Assembly: GCF_007004725.1 (NCBI RefSeq) | Contig: NZ_ML660162.1 | Span: forward strand, 310,001-374,000 | Origin: Aliikangiella coralliicola | GTDB lineage: Bacteria; Pseudomonadota; Gammaproteobacteria; Enterobacterales; Kangiellaceae | Reading direction: 5' to 3' | DNA length: 64,000 bases | In this document: piece by piece, positions 17,573-26,060 of the stretch | How the letters are laid out: each line of letters opens with the position of its first letter | Position numbering within the stretch: the stretch's first letter is position 1 | Program-made: the position numbers and the translations under genes | Notes under the pieces: generated by a model | Told to the model about the DNA's origin: nothing | What the model saw: the letters and a program-made list of their open reading frames with translations, nothing else | Databases searched by the model: none

Positions 17573-20500
17573 TTACTCAAGACCAACGGTTACCCAACCA
17601 GCAGTCCAATCGTCTCCGGCTTTAACAGCACCAATAAAGTCAGTTGAATCAAACCAACTATCAACGGTGTCCATATCAAGCGCTGCGGCATCAGTAACAG
17701 TTTCGAAGCCGGTAATAACATCAGCCATACCAGCGGCAACAGAGTTACCTGTTTGTCCCATAAACCACTCTTCTGTTGTCTGCGTTGCAGTTGCGTTACC
17801 TTTGAAGTTCTCGCCGTTTTCACAGGCGACTACTGAGTGAGTCATTACCAGGTTACCGGCTTGTGCATTATCCTGGGCTTCAGTGCCATTAATTTCCAAA
17901 CACTCCCCCATGCCTGCAGGTCCAGTGATAATAAGATTGTGTAGTGAACCCGCAGTACCGTTTCTTAAAAGAACGCCTTCTGAACCTTCATCGATAGCCG
18001 TGCTTCCGATAATGGTAATGTTGGCGACAACCGGATTGGTTAACGGTGTTGATAGAGGGAAGTGCTCGTTGTTATCGAGTTCGAAACCTCGATGAGCTTT
18101 AGTGTCATTATGTTTCACCAGTACGTACTGAGCGCGTCCAGTCCAACCGAATGACCAGTCAAAACTGTCGTCGCCATTTCCGGTTAAAACAACGTGACGA
18201 ACATTAACTGAGCCACCAAAAAACTCAACGCCGTCATCAAGATTTTCATGAACTTGAATGTAATCAACAGTCGTGTTGCTACCAACACCTGCAAAACTAA
18301 TTCCGTTAAGTTCATCGCCAGAACCTAATGCTTTACCCGCGTACTTAACGACAACGTAACGTAAGGTACCAGAGTTATCTTCCGGGTCATTTCCACCGTA
18401 TAAACCGGCATCACCTTCTGCGTTAATACTACAGTTGGCTAACTCAGTTTCATCAGCGTCAAAACCTGCATCGGCGGTATCACACAAATTCGAAGGTGCA
18501 TTGCCCAATAAGACAAGTCCGCCCCATTGACCGATTCCAGTCGCCTGACCGGTCATATCCTGGATTGAGGTCATATTGATTGGCGCTGACGCGCTACCCA
18601 GAGCTTCAATCTTTGAGCCTCGGCGAGCAACCAGAAAGTCATCGCCGCTTTCACCAATAAGCGTTGTTCCCGGCTCGATATACAGGGTCGCATTATCAGC
18701 TTTATCGTTACCGACTGCGGTACGACCTTTTAAAACCCAATGCTTGTCGCTGGTTAATTTAACATCGGTGGTGAACACAACATCAGTGTTTAGTACATAA
18801 ACAGGCTTGTCAGTAATCGCTGGGTAGTTAGCAGATTGATCGGTCGCTAAACTTTGCGCATCTGCACTAGTCACCGATGCTGGAATGCCTGTATTTACCG
18901 CAACGGTCCAGCCGTCCATCCAGTTAGTATTGCCGTCAAACGCACCGATGTAGTCAGTCGATTTAAACCAGTTGTCATCATAAACGTCTGAAGCATCAAC
19001 ACCAGTTCCTAACAAGGTTGAGCCAGCTCTCGGCGTATAGCCGTCAGCTAACAGATTAAGTGCTTCTACATTGTCTAACGCACTATTACCCGCTTGTGCT
19101 AAGAACCAGGTTTCAACTGTTTGAGTGCTGGTTGCATCGCCTTTGAAATTCTCGCCGTTCTCACATGCGATTACCGAGTGAGTCATGATCAGATTACCGG
19201 CTTCAGCATTTGCTTGCGCTTCGGTGCCATTCACTTCTAGACATTCACCCATTCCGGCAGGACCAGTCACAACAAAGTTATGCAAACGACCGGCGGTTCC
19301 ATTTCTTAACAAGACACCTTCAGAACCTTCATCAGTTGCATTACTACCAACGATAGTGACATTCGAAACAATCGGATTAGTTAAGGGAGTTGCTGCAGGA
19401 AAATCTTCATTATTGTCCAATTCAAACGCGCGATGAGCAATGTTATCGTTGTGCTGCACATAAACAAACTGTGCTTTACCTGTCCAACCAAACGACCAGT
19501 CAAAACTATCATCGCCGTTACCGGTTAAAACAACGTGGCGCACATTTACAGTACCGCCAAAGAACTCAACACCATCGTCCAGGTTTTCGTGAACCTGAAT
19601 GTAATCAACCATGGTTTCGCTACCAACACCGGCAAAACTAATACCATTTAATTCATTACCAGAACTCAGTTTTTTACCTGCGTGCTTGACCACAACATAT
19701 TTTAGAGAGCCAGAATTATCAGTTGGGTTATCACCGCCATAAAGACCCGCGTCACCTTCTGCGCTGATACTACAGTTAGCTAGCTCAGTCGCATCTGCAT
19801 CATCACCCGCATCACCAGTGTCACATAAATTTGAAGGCGCATTACCTAAAAGAACCAGACCGCCCCATTGGCCAATACCGGTTTCCTGACCAGTAACATC
19901 CTGGATTGAAGTCATTACAATCGGCGCGCCCTGCGTACCAATCGCTTCAAGTTTTGAACCACGTCGAGCAACCAGGAAGTCATCACCAGTTTCACCGATA
20001 ATGGTAGTCCCTTGCTGAACATAAAGTGTGGTGTTATCCGCTCGGTCATTACCAACCGCCGTTCGGCCGTTCAGTATCCAGTGTGCATCATTAGTGAAAG
20101 TCACATCGGCGGTAAAAGTCGTGTTAGCAGCCAGGCGATAAACCGGCTTGTCAGTAATTTGAGGGAATTCACTAGACACATCCGTTGCCAGACCTTTCTG
20201 GAAAGCATTTTGAACATTGGCAGGGAATCCGCCGCGAACGCCAACCGCCCATCCTTCAGTCCAATCGTTGGTACCGTCAAATGCGCCAATGTAGTTAGTA
20301 GCATCAAACCAGGCATCAATTGCAGAAGCGTCAGTACCAGCGCCAAGTAACGGTGAACCAGCCAGTGGCTGATAGCCGTTAACATCAAGATTAAGCGCCG
20401 AGGAATCAGAGTAAGCACTGTTGCCCGCCTGTCCGAGGAACCAGTTTTCAGTAGTTAATGCCGCGGTGGCGTTACCTTTAAAGTTCTCACCATTGTCGCA

Positions 20501-21520
20501 AGCAATAACCGAGTGAGTCATGATCAGGTTACCAGCTTCAGCATTTGCCTGAGCTTCGCCGCCATTTACTTCAAGACATTCACCCATGCCCGCCGGGCCG
20601 GTAACTAAAACATTGTGTAAGCGGCCGGCGGTTCCATTACGCAACAAAATCCCTTCCGAACCTTCGTCAATAGCAGTACTACCAACAATGGTAATGTTTG
20701 AAACCGCTGGATTAGTTAACGGAGTAGCTGCAGGAAAATCTTCATTGTTATCAAGTTCAAAACCACGATGTGCTTTAGCATCATTGTGTTGAACATAAAC
20801 GTATTGCGCCTTACCAGTCCAACCGAACGACCAGTCAAAACTATCGTCGCCGTTGCCAGTTAATACAACGTGTTTGACATTGACCGTGCCGCCGAAAAAT
20901 TCAACGCCATCATCCAGGTTTTCGTGAACCTGAATGTAATCAACCGTAGTCGCGTCACCCACGCCAGCAAATGAAATCCCATTCAGTTCATCGCCAGAAC
21001 CTAGCGCCTTACCGGCCTGTTTAACAATAACGTATCGGAGCGTTCCTGAATTGTCATTTGGATCATCGCCACCATAAAGCCCGGCATCACCTTCAGCATT
21101 AACGCTACAGTTGGCTAACTCAGTCGCATCAGCGTCATCACCTGCATCTGCTGTGTCACATAAATTGGATGGTGCATTCCCTAATAACACCAGACCACCC
21201 CATTGACCTATTGCAGTAGGTGCATCGGTGATGTCTTCAAAAGATGTCATTAGGATTGGCGCAGACTGAGTGCCCGACGCTTCAATTTTTGAGCCTCGAC
21301 GAACCACTAAAAAATCATCTCCAGAACGTCCGATAACGGTCGTTCCTGCTTCTATGGTCAAGGTGCTCGAATCTGCTCTGTCATTACCAACAGCCACTCT
21401 GCCAGATAAAACCCACAGCGCATTACTGGTAAAAGTCGCATCAGCAGTCAATGTACCAGTCACCTGGCAAACATTGCTAAAACTGCCAATCGCTTCAATT
21501 TGCGTCGCAAAGTCTGGACA
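17573..21520 (-). repeat. Three tandem ~1.34-kb coding repeats
   Basis: Equivalent points in the GQWGGLVLLGNAPSN segment fall at 21197, 19862 and 18521, giving periods of 1335 and 1341 bases (445 and 447 codons). Similarity is high at both DNA and protein level, so the gene grew by tandem duplication and could recombine between units. Unit edges are approximate. Confidence 0.9.
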
Positions 21521-21661
21521 AGAAAACCCGGAGGGTGGTGGAGGTGGTGGAGGCGTTACCACTTCATCGCCTTCAACAATCTTGATGTCTCCGCCGCCGC
21601 AGCCAGCAAGTGATAACAGACCTGCAACTGCACCGACTGAAATCAGCCGCTTAAATTTCAT
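17573..21661 (-). CDS. Large lipoprotein with three beta-helix-like modules
   Basis: 1362 residues. The ATG at 21661 has GGAGA just upstream; an upstream TTG is less likely. A lipoprotein signal ends LSLAGC, followed by a Pro run (about residues 42-48). The rest is one module of about 445 residues repeated three times. Each has AVGNDRAD or AVGNDKAD, GTTVIG-type turns, SGDDFLV.RRGSK, GQWGGLVLLGNAPSNLCDT, GDAGLYGG, YIQVHENLDDGVEFFGG, DDSFDWSFGWTG, GFELDNNE.FP and AGMGECLE. Short hydrophobic strands split by Gly/Asn/Asp turns suggest a right-handed parallel beta-helix. It is probably exposed at the outer membrane and captures or processes substrate for the receptor downstream. I know no named function. 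Catalytic residues cannot be assigned. Confidence 0.85.
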   Translation of the reverse strand: MKFKRLISVGAVAGLLSLAGCGGGDIKIVEGDEVVTPPPPPPPSGFSCPDFATQIEAIGSFSNVCQVTGTLTADATFTSNALWVLSGRVAVGNDRADSSTLTIEAGTTVIGRSGDDFLVVRRGSKIEASGTQSAPILMTSFEDITDAPTAIGQWGGLVLLGNAPSNLCDTADAGDDADATELANCSVNAEGDAGLYGGDDPNDNSGTLRYVIVKQAGKALGSGDELNGISFAGVGDATTVDYIQVHENLDDGVEFFGGTVNVKHVVLTGNGDDSFDWSFGWTGKAQYVYVQHNDAKAHRGFELDNNEDFPAATPLTNPAVSNITIVGSTAIDEGSEGILLRNGTAGRLHNVLVTGPAGMGECLEVNGGEAQANAEAGNLIMTHSVIACDNGENFKGNATAALTTENWFLGQAGNSAYSDSSALNLDVNGYQPLAGSPLLGAGTDASAIDAWFDATNYIGAFDGTNDWTEGWAVGVRGGFPANVQNAFQKGLATDVSSEFPQITDKPVYRLAANTTFTADVTFTNDAHWILNGRTAVGNDRADNTTLYVQQGTTIIGETGDDFLVARRGSKLEAIGTQGAPIVMTSIQDVTGQETGIGQWGGLVLLGNAPSNLCDTGDAGDDADATELANCSISAEGDAGLYGGDNPTDNSGSLKYVVVKHAGKKLSSGNELNGISFAGVGSETMVDYIQVHENLDDGVEFFGGTVNVRHVVLTGNGDDSFDWSFGWTGKAQFVYVQHNDNIAHRAFELDNNEDFPAATPLTNPIVSNVTIVGSNATDEGSEGVLLRNGTAGRLHNFVVTGPAGMGECLEVNGTEAQANAEAGNLIMTHSVIACENGENFKGDATSTQTVETWFLAQAGNSALDNVEALNLLADGYTPRAGSTLLGTGVDASDVYDDNWFKSTDYIGAFDGNTNWMDGWTVAVNTGIPASVTSADAQSLATDQSANYPAITDKPVYVLNTDVVFTTDVKLTSDKHWVLKGRTAVGNDKADNATLYIEPGTTLIGESGDDFLVARRGSKIEALGSASAPINMTSIQDMTGQATGIGQWGGLVLLGNAPSNLCDTADAGFDADETELANCSINAEGDAGLYGGNDPEDNSGTLRYVVVKYAGKALGSGDELNGISFAGVGSNTTVDYIQVHENLDDGVEFFGGSVNVRHVVLTGNGDDSFDWSFGWTGRAQYVLVKHNDTKAHRGFELDNNEHFPLSTPLTNPVVANITIIGSTAIDEGSEGVLLRNGTAGSLHNLIITGPAGMGECLEINGTEAQDNAQAGNLVMTHSVVACENGENFKGNATATQTTEEWFMGQTGNSVAAGMADVITGFETVTDAAALDMDTVDSWFDSTDFIGAVKAGDDWTAGWVTVGLE

Positions 21662-21744
21662 ATTTCTCTCCAAAAAAGGATTATTTAATTTTTTTAAATG
21701 CCGCAGTAGCGTAGCGAAGAGCCATGTCAGAAAGATTACAAATT

Positions 21745-21762
21745 GTGACAGTTGGATGACAT
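21745..21762 (-). promoter_or_regulatory. PhoB box before the lipoprotein gene
   Basis: Minus strand reads ATGTCAT-CCAA-CTGTCAC, the 7-4-7 direct-repeat layout of a PhoB box, with by eye 13 of 14 repeat positions matching CTGTCAT/CTGTCAY. It lies 84 bases before the lipoprotein ATG in the correct orientation, a usual distance for an activator site. An extra ATGTCA half-site precedes it. Confidence 0.65.
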
Positions 21763-21929
21763 CTCAGAATGACATGATTGGTGTTGATCGGACTTTCATG
21801 AAGAAAAACTTCACCAGAGATAATCGAATAGTGAATGACGAACTTTCACTTTTGTTATTTAAAATAACTGGTCGCTAATCTATTTTTATTTTAAAAAAAA
21901 TTTTCAAATTCGCCTGTTATTTGGAACAT

Positions 21930-21947
21930 ATGACACTTAGTTGACAG
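21930..21947 (-). promoter_or_regulatory. Second PhoB-box-like element
   Basis: Minus strand reads CTGTCAA-CTAA-GTGTCAT, again 7-4-7, with 12 of 14 repeat positions matching by eye. It lies about 270 bases before the lipoprotein gene and about 90 bases before the divergent cysteine-repeat gene, so it could serve either. Confidence 0.5.
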
Positions 21948-22038
21948 AAATTTTCAATAATATTGAATCCTGAAATACGGGTTATTATTCAGCTTATATT
22001 CAAACACTGCGTCCATAATGACGCCATCAAAATAAATA

Positions 22039-23070
22039 ATGAACGAGAATCTAATGTTACGTCCAATATTGTTGTTAGTCTTAATCGCATTTTCAAATCA
22101 ACTAGTGGCGAAAGTTGAGAAGTTGAGCTTGAATGCCTATCCATCTACCTATCTCGAAGACTGCGAAGGCATCGCTTACATCTACAAAGCAAATAATCAA
22201 TTACATTTAGGAATTCGCGCCGTAAGAAATTGCAAAAAAATCGAAATAGATGGCAACGTGCAAAACATGGAGAGATACCATCTTGGCTATCGTTTTGAAA
22301 CGGTCGTTCCTGCGCTAGCGCGCACCGAAATCATTGTTCGCTCAAAATACGATGACTATCACGATCGATTTGTTGTCCTTAACAGAAACCGTGGTGGCTC
22401 AGGTCATAATCCACCACATAACCAATCACTAGAAGTGTTGAAACTGTGCGGCAATGGATTCCGCAACACATCAATGAAAACTTATTGCCATGACCTTTTG
22501 CAAACCAGCAATTACAACGTACGAGGTATTGTCGAAGTTTGTGCAAAGAAACGACACATCAGCTCACAGAAAAACTGCCTTCAAGAAGCGGTAAAATTTG
22601 AATATGAACCGGTGAATGTCATGCTTGAATGTGAAAAATATTCGAACCATTCGAGCGTTGTGAAAAGTTGCTACGATGTCAGCCGCAAATATAACCGCCC
22701 GCCTTTAAAAGTTCTGAGTGAATGTCGAACCATGTACAGCAGAAGCTCACAGCAATTGAATTGTGTTGAACGCTTTGTGAACGAGAAAAAGCCAGCGCGC
22801 TCACTTGGCTTGTTAAAGGCGTGTAAAGATGAATTTTCCAGGGATTCCCTTGCGCAAAACTGTTACGACAAGATATCAAAAGTTAAATTAAGCAAAAAGA
22901 AAACCCTGTCAGCCTGCTCCAATCAATTTAACCGAACCAGCCAAAGGTTTGAGTGTCTTGACCTGGCCGCCCGCCTTAACTCAGACCCGGCAGCGATTAT
23001 TACTGAGTGTGGTAAACATTCTTCCAGAGATAGCGAATCACTAAAATGTATTAAAGGTTTTGCTCATTAA
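22039..23070 (+). CDS. Secreted protein with seven CX11-12C repeats
   Basis: 343 residues (or 338 from the ATG at 22054, which has a better-placed GAG). The signal peptide ends near LVA-K. The first third (about residues 30-125) is a small beta-rich domain with a pair of Cys (DCEGIAY, RNCKKIE). From about residue 130 to the end, seven units of about 31 residues follow one another, each with two cysteines 11-12 residues apart and 17 residues to the next unit (one gap of 19). Typical units read LLKACKDEFSRDSLAQNCYDK and TLSACSNQFNRTSQRFECLDL. Each unit is probably a disulfide-locked helical hairpin, giving a superhelix in the periplasm or outside. I do not recognise the family. The divergent neighbour is the possibly PhoB-controlled lipoprotein. 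Confidence 0.75.
   Translation: MNENLMLRPILLLVLIAFSNQLVAKVEKLSLNAYPSTYLEDCEGIAYIYKANNQLHLGIRAVRNCKKIEIDGNVQNMERYHLGYRFETVVPALARTEIIVRSKYDDYHDRFVVLNRNRGGSGHNPPHNQSLEVLKLCGNGFRNTSMKTYCHDLLQTSNYNVRGIVEVCAKKRHISSQKNCLQEAVKFEYEPVNVMLECEKYSNHSSVVKSCYDVSRKYNRPPLKVLSECRTMYSRSSQQLNCVERFVNEKKPARSLGLLKACKDEFSRDSLAQNCYDKISKVKLSKKKTLSACSNQFNRTSQRFECLDLAARLNSDPAAIITECGKHSSRDSESLKCIKGFAH
22426..23067 (+). repeat. Seven tandem 31-codon Cys-pair repeats
   Basis: Protein-level repeat inside the secreted protein. First-cysteine contexts are KLCGNGF, EVCAKKR, LECEKYS, SECRTMY, KACKDEF, SACSNQF and TECGKHS; each is followed 11-12 residues later by the second cysteine. DNA identity between units is low, so the repeats are old and under protein-level selection. 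Confidence 0.85.
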
Positions 23071-23235
23071 CAGTCGTTATGTTTTTCAAAGCGGTGTTTT
23101 CAAATTTACCGGCACCGCATTTATCACTTATCCAAACAGAAGTTAACTCGCTCAACCTGTGATTGCTATACGTGGCGTCTGAAATCCATTTCTTCTCTAA
23201 GAATCCTGATTACTATTTTTAGCATAAACTCATGG

Positions 23236-24177
23236 TTACTTTTTCTCAGAGGCTAAATAAACAGCCTCTGCGATTTTAATATCTTGTACCGCCACTCCGG
23301 TTAAATCGGCAATGGTTATTTGTTGCTCATCAGCCCTTCCCTGACCTGCGGCAATAACATTACCCAGTTCAACAACTTTTTCTCCTTGAATACTGCCAGC
23401 TTTCAGCGCCTGATAAATTTCCCCCCTTTGCTGACATTGACTGATACTATCAGCGACGACTAAATTCGCTCTGGCAAGAATATCGCTGGCTAGTTCCTGT
23501 TTTTCCGGGGTGTCAGAGCCAACGGCGGTGATATGTGTTCCTTGTCGTACTTGAGACACATTAATAAGCGGTGTGGTTGAAGGGGTAGTAGTGACAATAA
23601 AATTAGCCGATTGGGCTAATTCATCGATAGAATCAGCAATACTTACTTCAAAACCTTCTCTTTGCATATCTTGTTGATAGTCACCAGTTTTCTCTGCGCT
23701 TCTACCCCACACAATGAGTTGTCGACAAGTAGTCACCTTTTTCAAATACAATGCCTGTAACCTGGCCTGAATGCCGGTTCCTACAATTCCGATAGCAGTA
23801 ATATTCGCAGGCGCTAAGTGTTTAGCCGCAATTGCACCGGCGATTGCAGTGCGAATATCGGTCAAAAATCCTTCATCCAGCAAAGCACAGGCTAATTGCC
23901 CGGTTTGCTGGCTGAACAACAACATCAATCCGTTACTGGATGGTAAACCGAGCGCATCGTTCTGGTAAAAACCTGAGGCCACTTTGACTACGTAATATTC
24001 ATCGGCACGAATACAACCATACTTAATATGCACTTCGCCCTTTTCCATCAAGAGCTCTCCGACCGGCGGAACTGTGGCGAGCCCCTTTGAATATTGAACA
24101 AAACCTTCTTCAATTTTAGGGATTGGGTCGAGTGAACTCAGTATTTTTTCAATTTCCGTTCGATGCAGTATTTTCAT
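23236..24177 (-). CDS. Ornithine cyclodeaminase/mu-crystallin family protein
   Basis: 313 residues of the OCD/mu-crystallin family, NAD(P)-dependent enzymes that cyclise ornithine to proline, reduce cyclic ketimines, or make and break related imino acids. Seen are the Rossmann motif GIVGTGIQARLQALYL (about residue 128), TDIRTAIAGAIAAKHLAP before it, and the C-terminal signature DLTGVAVQDIKIAEAVY. The gene follows the PLP aminotransferase by 76 bases on the same strand, which suggests that the two act on the same amino acid: transamination to a keto acid that cyclises, then reduction. Substrate not assignable. Confidence 0.85.
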   Translation of the reverse strand: MKILHRTEIEKILSSLDPIPKIEEGFVQYSKGLATVPPVGELLMEKGEVHIKYGCIRADEYYVVKVASGFYQNDALGLPSSNGLMLLFSQQTGQLACALLDEGFLTDIRTAIAGAIAAKHLAPANITAIGIVGTGIQARLQALYLKKVTTCRQLIVWGRSAEKTGDYQQDMQREGFEVSIADSIDELAQSANFIVTTTPSTTPLINVSQVRQGTHITAVGSDTPEKQELASDILARANLVVADSISQCQQRGEIYQALKAGSIQGEKVVELGNVIAAGQGRADEQQITIADLTGVAVQDIKIAEAVYLASEKK

Positions 24178-24253
24178 AATGTTATTTCACATTTTAAGAT
24201 TTCTACCGATAGATTTGGCGTCAATTAACGATTTGCAGTTTTACTAACTGCCG

Positions 24254-25369
24254 CTAAATATATTTTCCTCTCACATAATCTGCAATGCGTTTTAATCCGA
24301 TCTTCAGATGTTCAGCGGGCGCACCAATGCCAACCCGAAAATAACCGTCCATACCGTAAACGTCACCCGGTAATAAGAAGACACTCAGCTCATTTCTAAA
24401 TTCGTGTACCAACTCGGTAGAATTGATTTCTAACTCGTATTTAATGAATGCCATACCACCGGCTTTGGGCGGAACAAAGGATACCCAGTCGCTATTTTCA
24501 TCCACCCAGCTTTGCATAATATTTAAATTATCAATCAACAAATCTTTACTTCGTTGCAAAACTTTTTGTCTAAATTCCGGCTGCAATACAATATTTGCAA
24601 CAAACTCACTCACTGCCCCTGTTGTTATGCTAGTGTAATCTTTGCTTTGCCAGGTCGCGTATATTTCTTCGGTTGGACCAACTAACCATCCTAAACGTAA
24701 TCCCGGCATCGCCATGGCTTTTGATAGACCACAAGTCACAATCGCTTTGTCATACAAATCTGCGAAACTCGGCAACTCAACACCATCAAACTCAGCGCCT
24801 TTGTAAACTTCATCAGCATGTAGATAAATATCGTGCTTTTTCGCAAAATTGACTAAACGCTCAATTTGCGCCACAGGTAATGTTGAACCAGTCGGGTTAT
24901 TCGGGTGACAAATGGTGAGCATTTTGGTGTTATCGTTGATAACCTCTTCCAACCGATCTAAATCTGGCAACCAACCATTTTCCTGAATGAGCGGCACTTC
25001 TTTTACTTTAATACCCAAACCCTTCGCCCAACCAGCAATTTGCATGTAGTTTGGCACTACGACGATTAACTCATCGCCCGGGTTGAGCAAACTCATCACC
25101 ATAATAAAGTTAGCTTCGGCCGAGCCGTTAGTCACCATCACATTATCAATAGTGCGATTTTGATAAAGATCCGCAATAGTTTGCCTTAATTCAGTATGAC
25201 CATTGGTCCAGCCATAACCTAGCTCTATATCCAGTAACTCCTTACACTGTTTCTCAGATAGCAATTCAGACAGTCGATAAGGGTGTACGCCGCTATCTGA
25301 CAAATTAAATTCCACGACGTTTTCATATAAAGATTGAATTCGCTCCAGGGTAAACTCTTCTATTTTCAT
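24254..25369 (-). CDS. PLP aminotransferase, class I/II
   Basis: 371 residues of fold-type I PLP enzymes. The PLP lysine is in TCGLSKAMAMPGLRLGW; NPTGS, HADEVYKG and the C-terminal RVGIGA arginine are in place. The start is the ATG at 25369 (MKIEEFTLERIQSLYENVVEFNLSDSGV); a frame reading further upstream would run antisense through the Lrp gene and is rejected. It resembles the branch with capreomycidine-synthase-like enzymes and is clearly related to the second aminotransferase at 28939-30072. It is divergent from an Lrp regulator and upstream of the OCD-family gene. An amino-acid transaminase or cyclase; substrate unknown. Confidence 0.88.
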   Translation of the reverse strand: MKIEEFTLERIQSLYENVVEFNLSDSGVHPYRLSELLSEKQCKELLDIELGYGWTNGHTELRQTIADLYQNRTIDNVMVTNGSAEANFIMVMSLLNPGDELIVVVPNYMQIAGWAKGLGIKVKEVPLIQENGWLPDLDRLEEVINDNTKMLTICHPNNPTGSTLPVAQIERLVNFAKKHDIYLHADEVYKGAEFDGVELPSFADLYDKAIVTCGLSKAMAMPGLRLGWLVGPTEEIYATWQSKDYTSITTGAVSEFVANIVLQPEFRQKVLQRSKDLLIDNLNIMQSWVDENSDWVSFVPPKAGGMAFIKYELEINSTELVHEFRNELSVFLLPGDVYGMDGYFRVGIGAPAEHLKIGLKRIADYVRGKYI

Positions 25370-25475
25370 GATATCTGCCTTTGCTCTGTGCTTGAACTGT
25401 TGAACTTTGCCTTGTTTGATGCCGCTTTCTATTTTATAAATAGACGAAAACAAAGCGAATGGGCAAACTATCGAA

Positions 25476-25504
25476 TTTCGAAGGTTTTTCTTTCGTTTCG
25501 AAAG
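25476..25504. promoter_or_regulatory. Candidate Lrp-family operator
   Basis: Two copies of TTTCGAA (25476-25482 and 25496-25502), 20 bases apart (about two helical turns); the second lies in a perfect inverted repeat CTTTCG-TTT-CGAAAG (25490-25504). The element sits between the divergent aminotransferase and Lrp genes. Confidence 0.45.
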
Positions 25505-25537
25505 TCTCAGGCAAATAAATCTCAGGATATAAACTTT

Positions 25538-25990
25538 ATGGATACGATTAGCTGGAAAATCATAGAAATCCTGCAGCAAAATGCTCGGATCTCCTTTGCC
25601 GATCTCGGCAAGGCGGTCCACCTGTCCGCACCGGCGGTTGCTGAAAGAGTCAAGAAACTCGAAGAAGCAGGTGTTATTACCGGCTATCGGGCGAATATTG
25701 ACCTCGAAAAAGTGGGTTATCCCATTAATGCAATGGTTCAAGTTCGAGTGTTTATCGGAAAAGAGGCCGAGTTTGTTAAGTTCACTAAAACTCGCCAGGA
25801 AGTTTTGAAATGTTATAACGTCACAGGAGAAAAAGCTTATATGCTTAAAGTCGCGGTCCAATCCATGTCGCAACTTGATGCAATGCTGGAAGATTTTTCT
25901 ACCCTGTCAGAAACTAACTCAATGATAATTTTGTCCACTCCCATCGATGCTTCCATAATCAAAGGAAAAGAAAAAAGTCTAAAAATTTGA
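25538..25990 (+). CDS. Lrp/AsnC-family regulator
   Basis: 150 residues: winged HTH (residues about 1-60, MDTISWKIIEILQQNARISFADLGKAVHLSAPAVAERVKKLEEAGVITGYRANID) and a C-terminal RAM effector domain (MVQVRVFIG..., NVTGEKAYMLKVAV). The start is the ATG at 25538, which has AGGA upstream and gives the normal family length; a longer reading frame is rejected. It is divergent from the aminotransferase, which it probably controls in response to an amino acid. Confidence 0.93.
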   Translation: MDTISWKIIEILQQNARISFADLGKAVHLSAPAVAERVKKLEEAGVITGYRANIDLEKVGYPINAMVQVRVFIGKEAEFVKFTKTRQEVLKCYNVTGEKAYMLKVAVQSMSQLDAMLEDFSTLSETNSMIILSTPIDASIIKGKEKSLKI

Positions 25991-26060
25991 GCGCTTAGTT
26001 GGTTATCTGATTTATCAATTTACTCGCCGATCAATATTCAACGCAGTTTCACTCGATAGA

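Larger units (their letters stand above)
21662..22038. other. Divergent regulatory region
   Basis: 377 bases between the lipoprotein gene (minus) and the cysteine-repeat gene (plus). It contains two PhoB-box-like elements on the minus strand (21745-21762, 21930-21947) and a further TGTCAT half-site at 21770-21775. A TTGACA hexamer at 21941-21946 has no convincing -10 partner. No gene is seen. Confidence 0.6.

Noticed and set aside
25334-25537. Upstream extension of the Lrp regulator
   Set aside because: Adds 68 residues that no Lrp/AsnC protein has and covers the operator region; the ATG at 25538 fits.
25370-25873. N-terminal extension of the aminotransferase at 24254
   Set aside because: Would run antisense through the Lrp gene; the ATG at 25369 gives a normal family start.
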